Assembly (NCBI GenBank): GCA_944386345.1
Contig: CALXAR010000005.1
Location: 1 to 55,272, forward strand
Direction of reading: 5' to 3'
Origin: an uncultured Clostridia bacterium
GTDB taxonomy: Bacteria; Bacillota; Clostridia; TANB77; CAG-465
DNA: 55,272 bases
Of the stretch, positions 24,437-33,557 are shown in pieces. Position 1 is the stretch's first letter. The number at the start of each line of letters is the position of its first letter. Position numbers and translations under genes: made by a program. The notes under the pieces were generated by a model. It saw only the letters and a list, made by a program, of their open reading frames with translations, made no database searches and was not told the DNA's origin.

Positions 24437-24763
24437 TTAACGTTTCAAAACTTTTTTTAAAAGTAGCGATCTATGATTTTGATCATCTTCATTTTCATAC
24501 GACTCAAGCTTATCTCCAGTTTGAATATCAAATTTTTCACGAACTTCCTTTGGTATAGAAATTCTACCTTTATAATCCTGCTTTGAGATTGCTTGATAAA
24601 AATCAATCTCATAGCCAGAAATTTGAAGATACTTCTCTCCATCAATAACTTGAAGTTTCATATAAATTAAATCATTAAAGTCATATACTTGTCTAAGCAT
24701 AGATGTCAGTGTAATTCTGTTTTGCATATCAAGTTTGAAAATATAAACGGTCTCATTCATCAT
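24437..24763 (-). CDS. AbrB/SpoVT-type DNA-binding protein with a tandem repeat
   Basis: 108 residues. The C-terminal half (QDYKGRISIPKEVREKFDIQ, then GDKLESYENE) is a clear AbrB/MazE swapped-hairpin domain. The N-terminal half (LDMQNRITLTSMLRQVYDFND) repeats the same plan with fewer conserved positions, so one chain could supply both halves of the usual dimer unit, as in MraZ. Such proteins bind AT-rich promoter DNA, often at growth-phase transitions. Two ATG codons stand side by side; the first is 4 bases and the second 7 bases from GGAGG. No toxin gene adjoins it. Confidence 0.72.
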   Translation of the reverse strand: MMNETVYIFKLDMQNRITLTSMLRQVYDFNDLIYMKLQVIDGEKYLQISGYEIDFYQAISKQDYKGRISIPKEVREKFDIQTGDKLESYENEDDQNHRSLLLKKVLKR

Positions 24764-24849
24764 ATGTCCTCCTCAATTAATTAATTTTAGATAATCTTTT
24801 ATTAGGCAAAAATTATTATACCATTTTTATGTCTCTTCTGCAAGCAAAT

Positions 24850-25590
24850 TTAGCCTTTTTGTGCAACTATTCCATATAACTTTCTCTTTAAAAGTATTCC
24901 TTTATCAGTAGTGTTTTCTTTTACATATTTGTCTAATAGCTCCTCTTCTATCTCATTTTTGTAATGAGTGTCAGAAAAATCATTTATTATTGGTGTCTTT
25001 AATAGTAGTGCCATCAGATCTTCTTTTGTTTTATAATACTCATTTTCAAATATCTCTACCATTTTTATTATTTTAAATCCAGCATTTACTAAATCTTCAT
25101 AGTCTATTTGTGATATTGCTTTTTTTCCACGCTCTACATCACCCTTTTTAAAAGTATCCATTAACTCAATACAATCTCCTTTGTCTACTCCCTCAATTAC
25201 AACTACACCACCAGGCTCTAATACTCTGTAAATCTCTTTTGCGTTTATAACTGTGTGTCTTGCACTAACAAGATTAAATATTTTATCTGGAAAATTTATC
25301 TTTAAATTATCCATTTGTGCAAATTTTATTCTCTTTTTTCCTTTTAAATTAGACTTTGCAGTCTTTATCATCTCTTCAGAGAAGTCTGTTGCAACAAGCA
25401 TTCCGACTTTAGGATAATACTTTATTGCTTTTTCTCCTCCACCTGTTCCTAAGTCTAGGCATAAAGAGTTTTCATCAGTGTAGCTTGATATCTCTTTATA
25501 CATGTCCCAATCAGTTATCTTTTCTACAGTATAATTTATCATACTAAAGTCCCAATTTCCTATCTCTCCATAAAAATCTTTTTCTTTCAT
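24850..25590 (-). CDS. Class I SAM-dependent methyltransferase
   Basis: 246 residues. CLDLGTGGGEKAI (44-56) is the SAM-binding motif I, ATDFSEEMIKTAKSNL motif II, and YRVLEPGGVVVIEG motif post-III, as in Methyltransf_11/25 families. The C-terminal 80 residues are helical and family-specific. The methyl acceptor is unknown. The coding region follows an untranslated leader of about 180 bases containing a long hairpin with T-run, so its expression is probably controlled by attenuation; that is common for antibiotic-responsive methyltransferases but is only suggestive. GGAG precedes the ATG. Confidence 0.83.
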   Translation of the reverse strand: MKEKDFYGEIGNWDFSMINYTVEKITDWDMYKEISSYTDENSLCLDLGTGGGEKAIKYYPKVGMLVATDFSEEMIKTAKSNLKGKKRIKFAQMDNLKINFPDKIFNLVSARHTVINAKEIYRVLEPGGVVVIEGVDKGDCIELMDTFKKGDVERGKKAISQIDYEDLVNAGFKIIKMVEIFENEYYKTKEDLMALLLKTPIINDFSDTHYKNEIEEELLDKYVKENTTDKGILLKRKLYGIVAQKG

Positions 25591-25769
25591 ATTTACATCT
25601 CCTTATATATTTAAATTTGGTTGAAAAAAAGAACCTCCCTTCACTCATAGCAAAACCAACCATAATTTTTACTATGGTTTAGATTTGCCATTCATAAAGA
25701 AAGATTCTCAACATTCTTTATTATAATTTCTACGGTAATATCACGCGAATGGTCGAATTGAAATATTAC
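25591..25769 (-). promoter_or_regulatory. Attenuator-like 5' leader of the methyltransferase gene
   Basis: In transcript order: a GTAATAT/ATATTAC stem enclosing a CGA-CCAT-TCG hairpin; then ATAAAGA able to pair with TCTTTAT; then a three-part hairpin (25631-25707) ending in TTTTTTT at 25624-25630. TCTTTAT overlaps the 5' arm of the terminator, so the two structures exclude each other. I cannot match it to a known riboswitch class. An ATG inside the hairpin opens a 16-codon frame (MANLNHSKNYGWFCYE) but has no ribosome site. Confidence 0.6.
25624..25707 (-). terminator. Long intrinsic terminator within the methyltransferase leader
   Basis: GAATCTTTC (25699-25707) pairs with GGGAGGTTC (25631-25639) using G-U pairs; inner parts ATGGCAAA/TTTGCTAT and AACCATAGT/ATTATGGTT continue the stem; seven T follow. 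It lies before the start codon, so it must be bypassed for expression. Confidence 0.65.
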
Positions 25770-25775
25770 ATTTTA

Positions 25776-25804
25776 ATTATACCACATTTTTTACAATATG
25801 TAAA
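25776..25804 (-). promoter_or_regulatory. Promoter of the methyltransferase leader transcript
   Basis: Minus strand TTTACA (25799-25804), 17 bases, TATAAT (25776-25781), preceded by TGTGG. It lies between the 82-residue membrane gene and the leader. Confidence 0.72.
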
Positions 25805-25823
25805 CCTTATTATCGTATAAATA

Positions 25824-26072
25824 CTATTTTTCTAGCTCTTTATATTCATTTAATAGTATTATTTCGCCTACAACATCTAATATTAGACCAATAAAAGCTA
25901 CTATAGAACCAATTGTAAATCCAAAGATTTGATATGTTGTATTACTTATTACAAAAAAGCTAATTAAAACTATTATTAATCCAATTACGGCAACTAGTCC
26001 ACCAAAAAATCTCAATTTATAGTTTAAATTTTTCTCTTTATTACTTTGCTTTCTATAATCTATCTTAGTCAT
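25824..26072 (-). CDS. Small two-helix membrane protein, unknown
   Basis: 82 residues. A basic, soluble N-terminus of about 20 residues precedes two hydrophobic helices (about 22-45 and 49-74) joined by a short turn (NTTYQIFGF). No named family recognised. GGGAGTGATT before the ATG supports translation. The deaminase gene ends 15 bases upstream, so the two may form one transcript. Confidence 0.6.
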   Translation of the reverse strand: MTKIDYRKQSNKEKNLNYKLRFFGGLVAVIGLIIVLISFFVISNTTYQIFGFTIGSIVAFIGLILDVVGEIILLNEYKELEK

Positions 26073-26087
26073 ATAATCACTCCCTCT

Positions 26088-26567
26088 TTAATATATTATT
26101 TTATTTTCTATTTTCTTAAATTTCTCAAATACTTCTTTTGCCTCTTTACTATCTATATGATGTACCTTTAGGATATCATTATTTTTTCCTTCTATATACT
26201 TATATATAGCATCATCTCTAAATCCAATTTCATCTGCATCATATCTAGTATTAGCAAAATAGACTTCTTTTATATTTGACCATATAATTGCAGACAAGCA
26301 CATAGGACATGGCTCTGTACTTGTATACAAAGTACATCCTGATAAATCATTAGTGTTTAGTTTTTTTGCCACACTCCTTATTACATTAATCTCCGCATGA
26401 GCTGTAGGATCAGAGTCTTCCATAACAGTATTATGTGCACAAGCAAGTATCTTTTTGTCCTTTACTATTACTGCTCCAAAAGGTCCACCTTTTTTATATT
26501 CATTTTCTAAATTTATCTTTGATTCTTCTATTGCAAGCTCCATTGCTCTATTATTTATATTGCACAT
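26088..26567 (-). CDS. guaD: Guanine deaminase-like nucleoside/base deaminase
   Basis: 159 residues from the ATG behind GGAGG (the ATG at 26585 lies upstream of that site). Zinc site: H57 and catalytic E59 in TAHAEINVIR, C87 and C90 in TEPCPMC. GGPFGAVIVKD and the C-terminal 'ADEIGFRDDAIYKYI' fit the GuaD group, which turns guanine into xanthine and ammonia, more than tRNA adenosine deaminase TadA. Cytoplasmic purine salvage. Neighbouring threonine aldolase starts upstream on the same strand (gap 24). Confidence 0.8.
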   Translation of the reverse strand: MCNINNRAMELAIEESKINLENEYKKGGPFGAVIVKDKKILACAHNTVMEDSDPTAHAEINVIRSVAKKLNTNDLSGCTLYTSTEPCPMCLSAIIWSNIKEVYFANTRYDADEIGFRDDAIYKYIEGKNNDILKVHHIDSKEAKEVFEKFKKIENKIIY

Positions 26568-26591
26568 TTTTCCTCCAAAAATCACTTACAT

Positions 26592-27617
26592 TTATAGCTT
26601 TTCTATTAATTTATTAACATTTTCTTCTGTTGTTGCCCAAGATGTACAAATCCTTATTACTGTATTTTTCTCATCATATTTTTGCCATTTAAAAAAAGCA
26701 AAATCCTTTTCTAAAGATTTAAGTTTCGTATTAGGCATTATTATAAATTGCTGATTAGTAAAAGAGTTAAAATATAGCTTATATCCTTTCTCAATTGCTG
26801 CCTCTTTAATTTTTAAAGCTAGCTCTACCGCTTGCTTACATATTTTAAAATACAAATCATTCTCAAACAAGACGTCAAATTGTATTCCTAAAAGCTTTCC
26901 TTTTGCAAGCATTGCTCCTCTCTGTTTCATATAATACCTAAAATCTTTCTTTAACTTATCATTTATAATTACTACAGCCTCTCCAAATAAAGCACCACAC
27001 TTTGTCCCACCTATATAAAATACATCGCAAAGCTCTGGTAAATCTTCCATTTTTATATCTGTATCCTTTGCAACAAGACCATATCCAAGTCTTGCTCCAT
27101 CTATATATAAATATAAATCATTTTCTTTACAATAATCATATACTTCCTTAAGCTCTTCTTTTGTATAATTTGTTCCGCATTCTGTAGGTAACGATACAAA
27201 TACGAGTTTTGGCATAACTAAATGCTCTGGAAGATCGTAATTGCGTTGCTCTTCAACTAGTTCTTGTATCTGTCTTGCATTTATTTTTCCATCATGATTT
27301 TTTGCAGTCATAACTTTATTTCCAAAAGACTCAATTGCACCAGTTTCATGTACATTAATATGACCGGTATCTGCACAAATAACTGATTGATATGATCTTA
27401 ATATACTAGATATAACTGTCATATTCGTCTGAGTACCACCAACCAAGAAATGAACATCAACGTTATCACAATTTAAGGCCTTTCTTATCTTATTTTCAGC
27501 AGATTTTGAGTACTTATCTTTGCCATATCCTGGCTCTTGCTCATAATTAATTTCAACTAGCTTTTTTAATATTTTTGGATATGCTCCCTCTAAATAATCA
27601 CTATCAAATCTTATCAT
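26592..27617 (-). CDS. Low-specificity threonine aldolase-type PLP enzyme
   Basis: 341 residues. The fold-I beta-eliminating-lyase plan is clear: FLVGGTQTNMTVI near 58-70, GHINVHETGAIE near 85-96, YIDGARLGYG with D173 and PLP lysine K206 in YIGGTKCGALFGEA. These enzymes cleave threonine or allo-threonine to glycine and acetaldehyde. Length and motifs match LtaE-like proteins common in clostridia. GGGGTTATATT precedes the ATG. Likely transcribed together with the guanine deaminase that follows. Confidence 0.85.
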   Translation of the reverse strand: MIRFDSDYLEGAYPKILKKLVEINYEQEPGYGKDKYSKSAENKIRKALNCDNVDVHFLVGGTQTNMTVISSILRSYQSVICADTGHINVHETGAIESFGNKVMTAKNHDGKINARQIQELVEEQRNYDLPEHLVMPKLVFVSLPTECGTNYTKEELKEVYDYCKENDLYLYIDGARLGYGLVAKDTDIKMEDLPELCDVFYIGGTKCGALFGEAVVIINDKLKKDFRYYMKQRGAMLAKGKLLGIQFDVLFENDLYFKICKQAVELALKIKEAAIEKGYKLYFNSFTNQQFIIMPNTKLKSLEKDFAFFKWQKYDEKNTVIRICTSWATTEENVNKLIEKL

Positions 27618-27680
27618 AATATAACCCCTCTATATATAAACTAATTATATATAATAACTAATACTTTTTCAATAGAAGAA

Positions 27681-27708
27681 AAAAATAAAGGCTTTATATG
27701 CCTTTATT
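27681..27708 (-). terminator. Intrinsic terminator after the ABC permease
   Basis: Minus-strand AATAAAGGC / GCCTTTATT hairpin (27684-27708) with TTTTTT; it overlaps the permease stop codon. Confidence 0.88.
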
Positions 27709-30700
27709 CTACACTTTTTAAAGATTCAATCATATCTATTTTCTTTAAAGCAAAATATGTAAATATGTTTACTATAATCTTAAATGCTACAGTTATTAAT
27801 ATAGCAATCACAAAAGCAGAAACATTTAATTTAGGCTCAAATCTAAGTACATTTATCTCACAAGTTTTTAAAACAAATGTATTTAAGACAATACCTCCAA
27901 ACATTCCAAGAGCAATTCCAATAAGCGTTAATAACGTAGACTCTTTTGATATATAGTTATATACTTCATTATCATAAAATCCAAGTACCTTTATAGTTGC
28001 AAGCTCTCTTATTCTCTCACTTATGTTTATATTTTCTAAATTATATAATACTACAAAAGCAAGTAGTCCAGCTGAAACTATTAGTACCCATATAACATAT
28101 TTTAATAAGTCCATCATATTTACAATTGTTTCTTTCATACTATCTATATTTGTTACTGATAGTACTTTGCTATTAGAAACTAATTCTCTAGATAAATCAT
28201 CCTTTGCCTCATCAGATATATCATATGTATTTATCAATAAAGAATTTGGTGAATATTCTTCAAATAACTGACTATACAAATCCTTTGTTAAATACATATA
28301 ATGATATACATAGTTTTTAGCAATAGTATCTATTTTTACTTGAATCTCTTCATCATCATTAGTAGTTATTGTTATTGTGTCTCCAACATTTACTTCAAGC
28401 AATGTTGCAAGCTTATCTGTAATTACTACTCCTTCATTATTAAGCTCTATTTTATTTCCATTTAAATCTACTAAATTTATGACATCATATATTTGTTCAT
28501 TAATATCAGGAACAATTATCTGAACATCCTCTACAGCATCAGAATTAGTAATTGTCGCAGATGTAAATTCTACTGCTACTGTTTTATCAATATCTGAATT
28601 TTCACTAATCTCAAGTTTTAAATCATTAAAATCTTCATTTGTTAAAGACTCTTTAGCTGTCGTGATAAAATTGTAGTTAAAAATCTTACCATATTGATTA
28701 TCAATTATCGATACTATAGAATCTTTTAATAAAAATCCTAGTAATATAAGTGAAGTACAACCAAATATTCCTATTATTGTCATAAGGAATCTCTTTTTAT
28801 ATCTAAATATATTTCGTATTGTTACTTTTGTTGTGAAATTTAGCTTATTCCAAATAAAAGGAATTTTTTCCAAAAGAACTCTTTTACCTAATTTTGGAGC
28901 CTTTGGTCTCATTAAGATTGCAGGTTTTTCTACTAGCTCTTTAATACATGCATAAATTGTTGCACCAACTATGCATCCAAAAGCACAAATAAGTCCTATT
29001 GTACCCAAGCTAAAATTAAATTCTACTACAAAATTTGGAATATCATACATTAAGCTATACATCATCCAAATTACCTTTGGTAGTGTATAAAAGCATATAA
29101 TCATACCAAGTATTCCACCAATTATTGTTGCTAGTGTTGCATATAGAATATACTTTATAGATATTTGTAATTTTGTATATCCCAAAGCTTTTAATGTACC
29201 TATTTGCTGTCTTTGCTCTTCTACCATACGTGTCATAGAAGTAAGACTTATTAAAGTTGCAACGACAAAAAATACAATTGGAAACACTTTACCAAGATTT
29301 TCTACGCTCTGCGTATCCTGTATAAACCCACTATATCCACTATTGTCATCTCTATCCCATATATATAATTTAGGATGTTCAATATTTAAAGCTTCCTCTT
29401 TAGCATCAATTATCTCTTCTTCTGCTTCTTTAATTTTTTCTTCAAATTCGGCTCTACTATCATCAAGCTCCTTTTGACTCTCATTTAATTCCTCTTCACT
29501 ACTATCAAGCTCTTCCTCTGCATCGTCAATTGCCTGATATGCTTGAGACTTTAATGTAGAAATCTGATTCTCCTTTTCAGTTAATGCTATCTGTTGATCT
29601 ACTATTGTCTGCTCTGCCTCAGATATTGATGTATTTATTTGTTCAATTGTAGTATCTATTGTATATATTTTCTCTGAAAGCTCAATTTTAGTCTTCTCTA
29701 AATTTTCCTTTTCTGTTTCAAGTTGTAGCTTTACTCCTTTTAAATATTCAATATCCTCTTCTGTTAGTCCTATAGGATTTTCTAATGTTTCATACACTTC
29801 ATTATACTTATCTATAAGTATTTCTAAATTTAAATCTATTTGAGCAATATTTTCTTGCAATGTAGCCTTTGCTGAGCTTGCTGCATCAATATTTTCCTGT
29901 GCAGTAACTTTTTGACTTTCTAAAGTATTCTTTGCCTCTTCTATCTTTGTCTTTCCGTCTGCAATCTGAGTCTCATATTCTAAGAAAGTATTATATGTAT
30001 CAGTTCTAGTTTGCTCTAATTCTTGCCTTCCATCTGCAATTTGTTGTCTATAGTCGTCAATTTCAGCCTGAGCATCTTCAAGCTTTTTATTATTTTCATT
30101 ATATTCATCATCAAGCTCTTGCTGAGCCTCTTCTATCTTTTCATTTGCTTCTGATATTAGACTATCATATCTTCTAGTATTTATCTCTTCTTCATATCCC
30201 TCTATACTAGAAAGTGCTGTATCTACAAGCTCAGTATACTCATCAGAGCCATAAATATAACTTTGAGAATCTTTAACCTTTATATATATATTTGTATATA
30301 CATCCATGTTAAAATTCTCTCTTTTTATATACATATAATAGTTGACCTTACCAGTTCCTAGACTACTTGTTCCTCTTTCTGAAGATATATATAATGGGCT
30401 CTCTACAACACCAGTTATTTTTAATGAATCATTTTTTATTACATCGTCATCATCACTAATTTCTAGCGTATCACCTATTTTAGAGCCTGTTGCACTTAAA
30501 AAGGCTTTTTCAACTACACATTCATTATCGTTTTGTGGGAGTTCTCCTTCAACTAGCCTTACCTTATTAATATCTTCCATTGCAAGTAGTTTTGCAACCG
30601 GTTGATTGTTGTTTGAAGCATCTACTAATACATCAGTTGAATATGTCCCTATAATCTCAGATACATACTGATTAGTTTTTAACAGCTCAATATCATCATC

Positions 30701-30907
30701 TGTTAGTCCTAAAGTAGATACAAGCTCAATATCATAGACATTATTCTCTTTTAAATAATTATCTATAGTCTGCCTCATATCAGGTCCAGTTGCTCTAATT
30801 CCAGCAAAAAAACCAACGCCTAAAAGTGACATAAGCATTATAGATAAGAAACGTTTATATGTTTTTACTATCTCTTTTATACTATCTTTTAGTAACGCTT
30901 TTTTCAT
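27704..30907 (-). CDS. FtsX-like (MacB-type) ABC permease with long coiled coil
   Basis: About 1067 residues. One N-terminal membrane helix (about 20-40), a MacB periplasmic-type core domain, then a Gln/Glu/Lys-rich coiled coil at about residues 235-510, then three helices of the first FtsX domain (about 535-660), a further helix near 705, a second extracytoplasmic domain and three C-terminal helices (about 940-1065). The coiled coil outside the cell is shared with a known group of clostridial permeases. It works with the ATPase just upstream; mechanotransmission, peptide/antibiotic export or cell-wall control are possible. ATG at 30907 or GTG at 30913; the ATPase stop is immediately before. 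Confidence 0.85.
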   Translation of the reverse strand: MKKALLKDSIKEIVKTYKRFLSIMLMSLLGVGFFAGIRATGPDMRQTIDNYLKENNVYDIELVSTLGLTDDDIELLKTNQYVSEIIGTYSTDVLVDASNNNQPVAKLLAMEDINKVRLVEGELPQNDNECVVEKAFLSATGSKIGDTLEISDDDDVIKNDSLKITGVVESPLYISSERGTSSLGTGKVNYYMYIKRENFNMDVYTNIYIKVKDSQSYIYGSDEYTELVDTALSSIEGYEEEINTRRYDSLISEANEKIEEAQQELDDEYNENNKKLEDAQAEIDDYRQQIADGRQELEQTRTDTYNTFLEYETQIADGKTKIEEAKNTLESQKVTAQENIDAASSAKATLQENIAQIDLNLEILIDKYNEVYETLENPIGLTEEDIEYLKGVKLQLETEKENLEKTKIELSEKIYTIDTTIEQINTSISEAEQTIVDQQIALTEKENQISTLKSQAYQAIDDAEEELDSSEEELNESQKELDDSRAEFEEKIKEAEEEIIDAKEEALNIEHPKLYIWDRDDNSGYSGFIQDTQSVENLGKVFPIVFFVVATLISLTSMTRMVEEQRQQIGTLKALGYTKLQISIKYILYATLATIIGGILGMIICFYTLPKVIWMMYSLMYDIPNFVVEFNFSLGTIGLICAFGCIVGATIYACIKELVEKPAILMRPKAPKLGKRVLLEKIPFIWNKLNFTTKVTIRNIFRYKKRFLMTIIGIFGCTSLILLGFLLKDSIVSIIDNQYGKIFNYNFITTAKESLTNEDFNDLKLEISENSDIDKTVAVEFTSATITNSDAVEDVQIIVPDINEQIYDVINLVDLNGNKIELNNEGVVITDKLATLLEVNVGDTITITTNDDEEIQVKIDTIAKNYVYHYMYLTKDLYSQLFEEYSPNSLLINTYDISDEAKDDLSRELVSNSKVLSVTNIDSMKETIVNMMDLLKYVIWVLIVSAGLLAFVVLYNLENINISERIRELATIKVLGFYDNEVYNYISKESTLLTLIGIALGMFGGIVLNTFVLKTCEINVLRFEPKLNVSAFVIAILITVAFKIIVNIFTYFALKKIDMIESLKSVE

Positions 30908-30913
30908 AAGCAC

Positions 30914-31615
30914 CTACCATTCTATATTCTCTACAGGAATAATATTGTCATTTTTAATTATATCTATTGCTTTACCATTCTTAAATTTGATTATTTTATC
31001 AGCCATAGGGGCTATTGCTTGATTATGTGTAATAATTACTACTGTCATATTCTCTTTTCGTGATGTATCTTGAAGTAGTTTTAAAATCTGCTTTCCAGTA
31101 TTATAATCTAGCGCTCCTGTAGGCTCATCACATAATAGCAATTTTGGATTTTTTGCTATTGCTCTTGCAATTGCAACACGCTGTTGCTCTCCACCTGAGA
31201 GTTGAGATGGGAAATTGTTAATTCTATCTTTAAGTCCCACCTTCTCCATTACTTCTTTTGGATCTAGTGAGTCCTTACAAATCTGTGTTGCAAGCTCTAC
31301 ATTTTCAAGAGCTGTTAAGTTTTGAACTAAATTATAGAACTGGAAAACAAATCCAATATCATCTCTTCTATACTTAATCAGATCTCTTCCTTTTAGTCTT
31401 GTTATATCTTTTTTATCTACAATAACTTTTCCACTTGTAGCATTATCCATTCCTCCAAGTATATTAAGAGCTGTTGTCTTTCCTGCACCACTAGCACCAA
31501 CTATTACGACTAGCTCTCCTTTTTCTATACTAAATGACGCCCTGTCTAATGCTGTTATCTCTAGCTCTCCCATTTGATATTCTTTTACAACATCTTTAAA
31601 CTCAATATATGACAT
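30914..31615 (-). CDS. ABC transporter ATP-binding protein (MacB/LolD type)
   Basis: 233 residues from the ATG behind GGAGG (31615). Walker [10 protein letters not shown] near 36, Q-loop FVFQFYN, signature [14 protein letters not shown], Walker [13 protein letters not shown], switch H in IITHNQ. The DEPTGALD form marks the LolD/MacB/SalX group that powers FtsX-type permeases. It sits directly upstream of the 1067-residue permease. No two-component pair adjoins it, unlike bacitracin-type modules. Confidence 0.92.
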   Translation of the reverse strand: MSYIEFKDVVKEYQMGELEITALDRASFSIEKGELVVIVGASGAGKTTALNILGGMDNATSGKVIVDKKDITRLKGRDLIKYRRDDIGFVFQFYNLVQNLTALENVELATQICKDSLDPKEVMEKVGLKDRINNFPSQLSGGEQQRVAIARAIAKNPKLLLCDEPTGALDYNTGKQILKLLQDTSRKENMTVVIITHNQAIAPMADKIIKFKNGKAIDIIKNDNIIPVENIEW

Positions 31616-31710
31616 ATATTCCTCCATTATATTATATAAACAATTATATCATAAAGTAATAAAATTAACATATACAATTTATATTATATGTACATAATTA
31701 TACTTATAAA

Positions 31711-31739
31711 TTGTTTTTTTTATTACTATATGATATATT
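31711..31739 (+). promoter_or_regulatory. Promoter of the histidine phosphatase gene
   Basis: TTGTTT (31711-31716), 17 bases, TATATT (31734-31739), followed by GGAGGT and a TTG start at 31772. Confidence 0.55.
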
Positions 31740-31771
31740 TTGTTATATCTAAATAAAATGGAGGTAACATT

Positions 31772-32308
31772 TTGAATAACAAAACTGAATTTTTACTTAT
31801 GCGACATGCCACACCAGATTACTCTATAATTGATAAAAGACACTACAGAGGATTCGGTAATGATTTAGCACCCATCACTCAAAGTGGAGTAGAAGAGACA
31901 AGAAAAGCATCTAAAAATCCAATACTTAATAACGTTGATATTATTCTATCTTCTCCATATACTAGGACACTACAAACAGCAAGTATTCTTGCAAAAGAAC
32001 TTAATCTTGAATTAAAAGTTGAGATTGATTTAATGGAATGGATCCCTGATAAAACATTTATGTATGACGATTATTCCATGGTAGTAGAGTGGAGAAAACA
32101 CTACGATGAAAATAATGGAAAATGTGTATATAAAGATGATAACTTTGAAGAAAAAAATGAGATTATTTCCAGAGTAAATAGCGTTTTAGAAAAATATACT
32201 AATTATTCTAAAGTACTTGTTGTAACTCATGGTATGGTAATAACTGCATTAACAGATGTACAAAAACCAGAGCATACACAAATAGTCAAATATACTCTAA
32301 ATGATTAG
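31772..32308 (+). CDS. Histidine phosphatase (phosphoglycerate-mutase-like) family protein
   Basis: 178 residues. The phosphate pocket is complete: LMRHATPDYS with the acceptor His (RHA in place of RHG), SSPYTRTLQTA (second Arg), the acid in LMEW, and VTHGMVI (second His). Family members dephosphorylate sugar phosphates, nucleotides or cobalamin precursors; no cobalamin genes are nearby. Translation starts at TTG behind GGAGGT. Substrate unknown. Confidence 0.85.
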   Translation: MNNKTEFLLMRHATPDYSIIDKRHYRGFGNDLAPITQSGVEETRKASKNPILNNVDIILSSPYTRTLQTASILAKELNLELKVEIDLMEWIPDKTFMYDDYSMVVEWRKHYDENNGKCVYKDDNFEEKNEIISRVNSVLEKYTNYSKVLVVTHGMVITALTDVQKPEHTQIVKYTLND

Positions 32309-32361
32309 CAATAACATAAAAATTGTGATATAATATAGCAAATTTATGAAAGGAGATTAAT

Positions 32362-32886
32362 ATGGCTAATCCGATAGTAACAATTGAAATGGAAAATGGT
32401 GATATTATTCGTGCAGAGCTATATCCTGCAGTAGCACCAAATACAGTAAACAATTTTATATCTTTAATTAATAAAGGATTCTATGATGATGTTATATTCC
32501 ATAGAGTAATTCCTGGATTTATGATTCAAGGTGGCGATCCTCAAGGACTTGGCACTGGAGGTCCTGGTTATACAATAAGAGGAGAGTTCTCTAAGAATGG
32601 TTTTAAAAACGATTTAAAACACGAGGCTGGTGTACTTTCAATGGCTAGATCTATGCTTCCAAATTCTGCTGGTTCACAGTTTTTTATAATGCACAAAGAT
32701 GCTCCTCATTTAGATGGCTCATATGCAGCTTTTGGTAAAGTAATTGAGGGGATGGATGTTGTAGATAAAATTGCCAATACTCCAACAGATTCCTATGATA
32801 GACCACTTGTAGATCAAAAAATGAAATCTGTAACTGTAGATACACATGGTGTAAAGTTTCCTGAACCAATACACTATAAAGTATAA
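32362..32886 (+). CDS. ppiB: Cyclophilin-type peptidyl-prolyl isomerase
   Basis: 174 residues, a single cyclophilin domain. FHRVIPGFMIQGGDP (Arg of the active site), NSAGSQFFIMH and LDGSYAAFGKV are the canonical blocks. No signal peptide, so a cytoplasmic foldase that speeds Xaa-Pro isomerisation. AAAGGAG precedes the ATG, TATAAT lies at 32330-32335, and a strong bidirectional terminator follows. Confidence 0.95.
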   Translation: MANPIVTIEMENGDIIRAELYPAVAPNTVNNFISLINKGFYDDVIFHRVIPGFMIQGGDPQGLGTGGPGYTIRGEFSKNGFKNDLKHEAGVLSMARSMLPNSAGSQFFIMHKDAPHLDGSYAAFGKVIEGMDVVDKIANTPTDSYDRPLVDQKMKSVTVDTHGVKFPEPIHYKV

Positions 32887-32922
32887 AAGGAAGTCTAAAA
32901 AAATTAGACTTCCTTTTTATGA
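32885..32922. terminator. Bidirectional terminator between ppiB and the J-domain gene
   Basis: AAAAGGAAGTCTAA / TTAGACTTCCTTTTT hairpin with flanking A- and T-runs. Confidence 0.92.
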
Positions 32923-33546
32923 TATACCATCTGGTTCCTTTATATTTTCATCTATATCCTCTTCCTCTTGTGTATCATCTACATTAGGCTTTGGCTCTGG
33001 TGTATATACCTCTTCTGGCTCTTGTCTTTGAGGGACATTATTATTTGGTCTATATGTGTTAGTGTTATTTGTAGTGTTTTCTTGCTCATCTACATCCTCT
33101 TCAACTACTACTTCATCCTCATCTTCTTTTTTATCATCCCCACTACCTGCAAGTAGGATTCCAATCATAAAAGCAACTATAAACAAAATTATAACTCCAA
33201 TTATAATAATTTTTTTGTTTTTTAATAGCAACTTTATTTTGTCTTCTTTATTTTCATTCTCTTTTGTATTATTAGCTTTTTCTTCCTCTTTTTCTATTAT
33301 TTCTGTTTCTTCTTTTGGTGCATTAGGATCAATTTTAAAACCGTTATCATAATCATAAATTAAACGCTTATTGTCATCCATAAGAGTCTCATATGCTTCA
33401 TTTATCTCTTTCATCTTTTCTTGAGCATATTCTGGATCTCCCTTATATGAGTCTGGATGATATTTTTTTGTCAATGCTCTATAAGCATTTTTTATAACTT
33501 CTTTTGATGCATTAACACTTACTTCTAAAATCTCATAATAATTCAT
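32917..33546 (-). CDS. Membrane-anchored J-domain (DnaJ-like) protein
   Basis: 209 residues from the second ATG (AGAGGT upstream). J domain at residues 1-65 with the HPD motif in [10 protein letters not shown], then an acidic linker, one transmembrane helix (about 108-132) and an acidic, Thr/Pro/Asn-rich tail. The J domain would face the cytoplasm and stimulate an Hsp70, as type-III co-chaperones do. It lacks the G/F and zinc regions of true DnaJ. It is the last gene of an operon with a 77- and a 708-residue protein, suggesting a dedicated client. Confidence 0.82.
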   Translation of the reverse strand: MNYYEILEVSVNASKEVIKNAYRALTKKYHPDSYKGDPEYAQEKMKEINEAYETLMDDNKRLIYDYDNGFKIDPNAPKEETEIIEKEEEKANNTKENENKEDKIKLLLKNKKIIIIGVIILFIVAFMIGILLAGSGDDKKEDEDEVVVEEDVDEQENTTNNTNTYRPNNNVPQRQEPEEVYTPEPKPNVDDTQEEEDIDENIKEPDGIS

Positions 33547-33557
33547 ACGCATACCTC

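Noticed and set aside
25642-25692. 16-codon leader peptide in the methyltransferase leader
   Set aside because: The ATG has no ribosome site and lies inside the terminator stem; kept only as a note in the leader entry.
25591-25769. T-box leader before the methyltransferase
   Set aside because: No AGGGTGGNACCGCG antiterminator element or specifier stem could be found, and the downstream gene is not an amino-acid or tRNA-synthetase gene.
33056-33352. Plus-strand Ser-rich open frame opposite the J-domain gene
   Set aside because: Ser/Phe repeats are the complement of Glu/Lys codons in the true gene; no ribosome site.
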